Assembly: GCA_963849065.1 (NCBI GenBank)
Contig: CAWKFM010000005.1
Coordinates: 2,108,001-2,172,000 of the forward strand
Source: TOLSYN sp963849065
Lineage (GTDB): Bacteria; Acidobacteriota; Terriglobia; Terriglobales; Acidobacteriaceae
Direction: 5' to 3'
Length of the DNA: 64,000 nt
Both the position numbers and the translations under genes were made by a program. The notes under the pieces are model-generated. The model did not search any database, was not told the DNA's origin, and was given only the letters and a program-made list of their open reading frames with translations. The stretch's first letter is position 1. Each line of letters begins with the position of its first letter. Shown piece after piece: positions 63,701-64,000 of the stretch.

Positions 63701-64000
63701 ATGGCAGAAGCGGCGGGGCGTCGAATTTTCGTGGTCGATGATGACGCATCGGTTGCAGATGCCGTCTCTGCGGTGTTGCGTCAAACTGGCTTTGAAGTCT
63801 CCACGTTCGATACGGCTCTTCTCGCCGCCCAGCACGCCCGTCGATCTGCACCCGACGTTGTAGTGACCGATTTCTCGATGCCAGATATCAATGGCCTGAT
63901 GCTTACGTCGTGGCTGCAAGAGTACTGCCCTGGCTGCAAGGTCGTGATACTCACTGGGGAAGCGGCGGCGGTTGCGGCACAAGCGATTGTTGGGCTGAGA
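63701..64000 (+). CDS. Response regulator receiver protein (partial, runs off right edge)
   Basis: 100 codons open to the edge. FVVDDDASVADAVSAVL holds the acidic pair D13/D14, D57 in VVTDFSMPDING is the phosphoacceptor, and VILTGE has the switch Thr. The rest, with the conserved Lys and any output domain, lies outside. Divergent from the other receiver gene. Related in sequence to the truncated copy at 59815. Confidence 0.85.
   Translation, partial: MAEAAGRRIFVVDDDASVADAVSAVLRQTGFEVSTFDTALLAAQHARRSAPDVVVTDFSMPDINGLMLTSWLQEYCPGCKVVILTGEAAAVAAQAIVGLR

Overview
The window is a contiguous piece of a GC-rich bacterial chromosome that most resembles Acidobacteriota of the Terriglobia/Acidobacteriaceae type. 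The reasons are an argR-argCBDFGH-argJ cluster, a TonB-dependent receptor with an N-terminal carboxypeptidase-regulatory-like domain, a large secreted S53 (sedolisin) peptidase, an oxidase of the cytochrome bd superfamily with fused haem-c domains, and many intergenic hairpin repeats. The assignment is by gene content only; there is no rRNA in the window.

Layout. 1-8.4 kb: a partial HNH-type protein and endonuclease IV on the minus strand, then a plus-strand run of ribosomal protein S1, a YVTN-propeller lipoprotein, a rhomboid-TPR protease, MurB, a ParB-like small protein and an aquaporin. 8.4-19.3 kb, all minus: small proteins, an outer-membrane barrel, glycogen debranching enzyme GlgX, a penicillin-binding transpeptidase, then murC-ftsQ-ftsA-ftsZ, the division end of a split dcw cluster (murB is 10 kb away, ddl is absent). 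19.4-29.1 kb, minus: a complete arginine operon headed by its regulator argR, with overlapping genes and candidate ARG boxes over the argR promoter. 29.3-34.3 kb, minus: two-subunit bd-like oxidase with two CxxCH motifs, a ferredoxin preceded by a perfect CRP/FNR-type palindrome placed at about -41.5, glutamyl-Q tRNA(Asp) synthetase and phenylalanine hydroxylase. 34.5-38.8 kb: pseudopilin, lipoprotein, DUF3467, glycosyltransferase 39, uracil-DNA glycosylase. 39-46.5 kb, plus: the protein quality-control block tig-clpP-clpX-lon. 46.6-49.5 kb: TonB receptor and a Cys/His-rich secreted protein.

Accessory part. A tRNA-Leu(UAA) gene at 49.63 kb is followed directly by a tyrosine recombinase, a classical integration site. 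After the S53 peptidase and a small zinc-ribbon-like protein, a 3'-terminal tRNA fragment with its own terminator lies at 54.28-54.34 kb on the minus strand. Its orientation predicts a second integrated element running rightward from about 54.35 kb to beyond the window. That stretch looks different from the core: small genes, an ECF-like sigma factor plus a duplicated fragment of it, several whole and broken receiver domains, a Crp/Fnr regulator, a serine hydrolase with a cupin-free unknown N-terminal part, a phasin and a UPF0149 protein.

The most interesting non-coding signal is a family of eight intergenic hairpins that share the outer arms (CCCA ... TGGG followed by CCACCC or GCACCC) but carry different inner stems, each still perfectly or nearly perfectly paired. 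No complete new defence or biosynthetic system could be recognised; the best leads are listed as findings.
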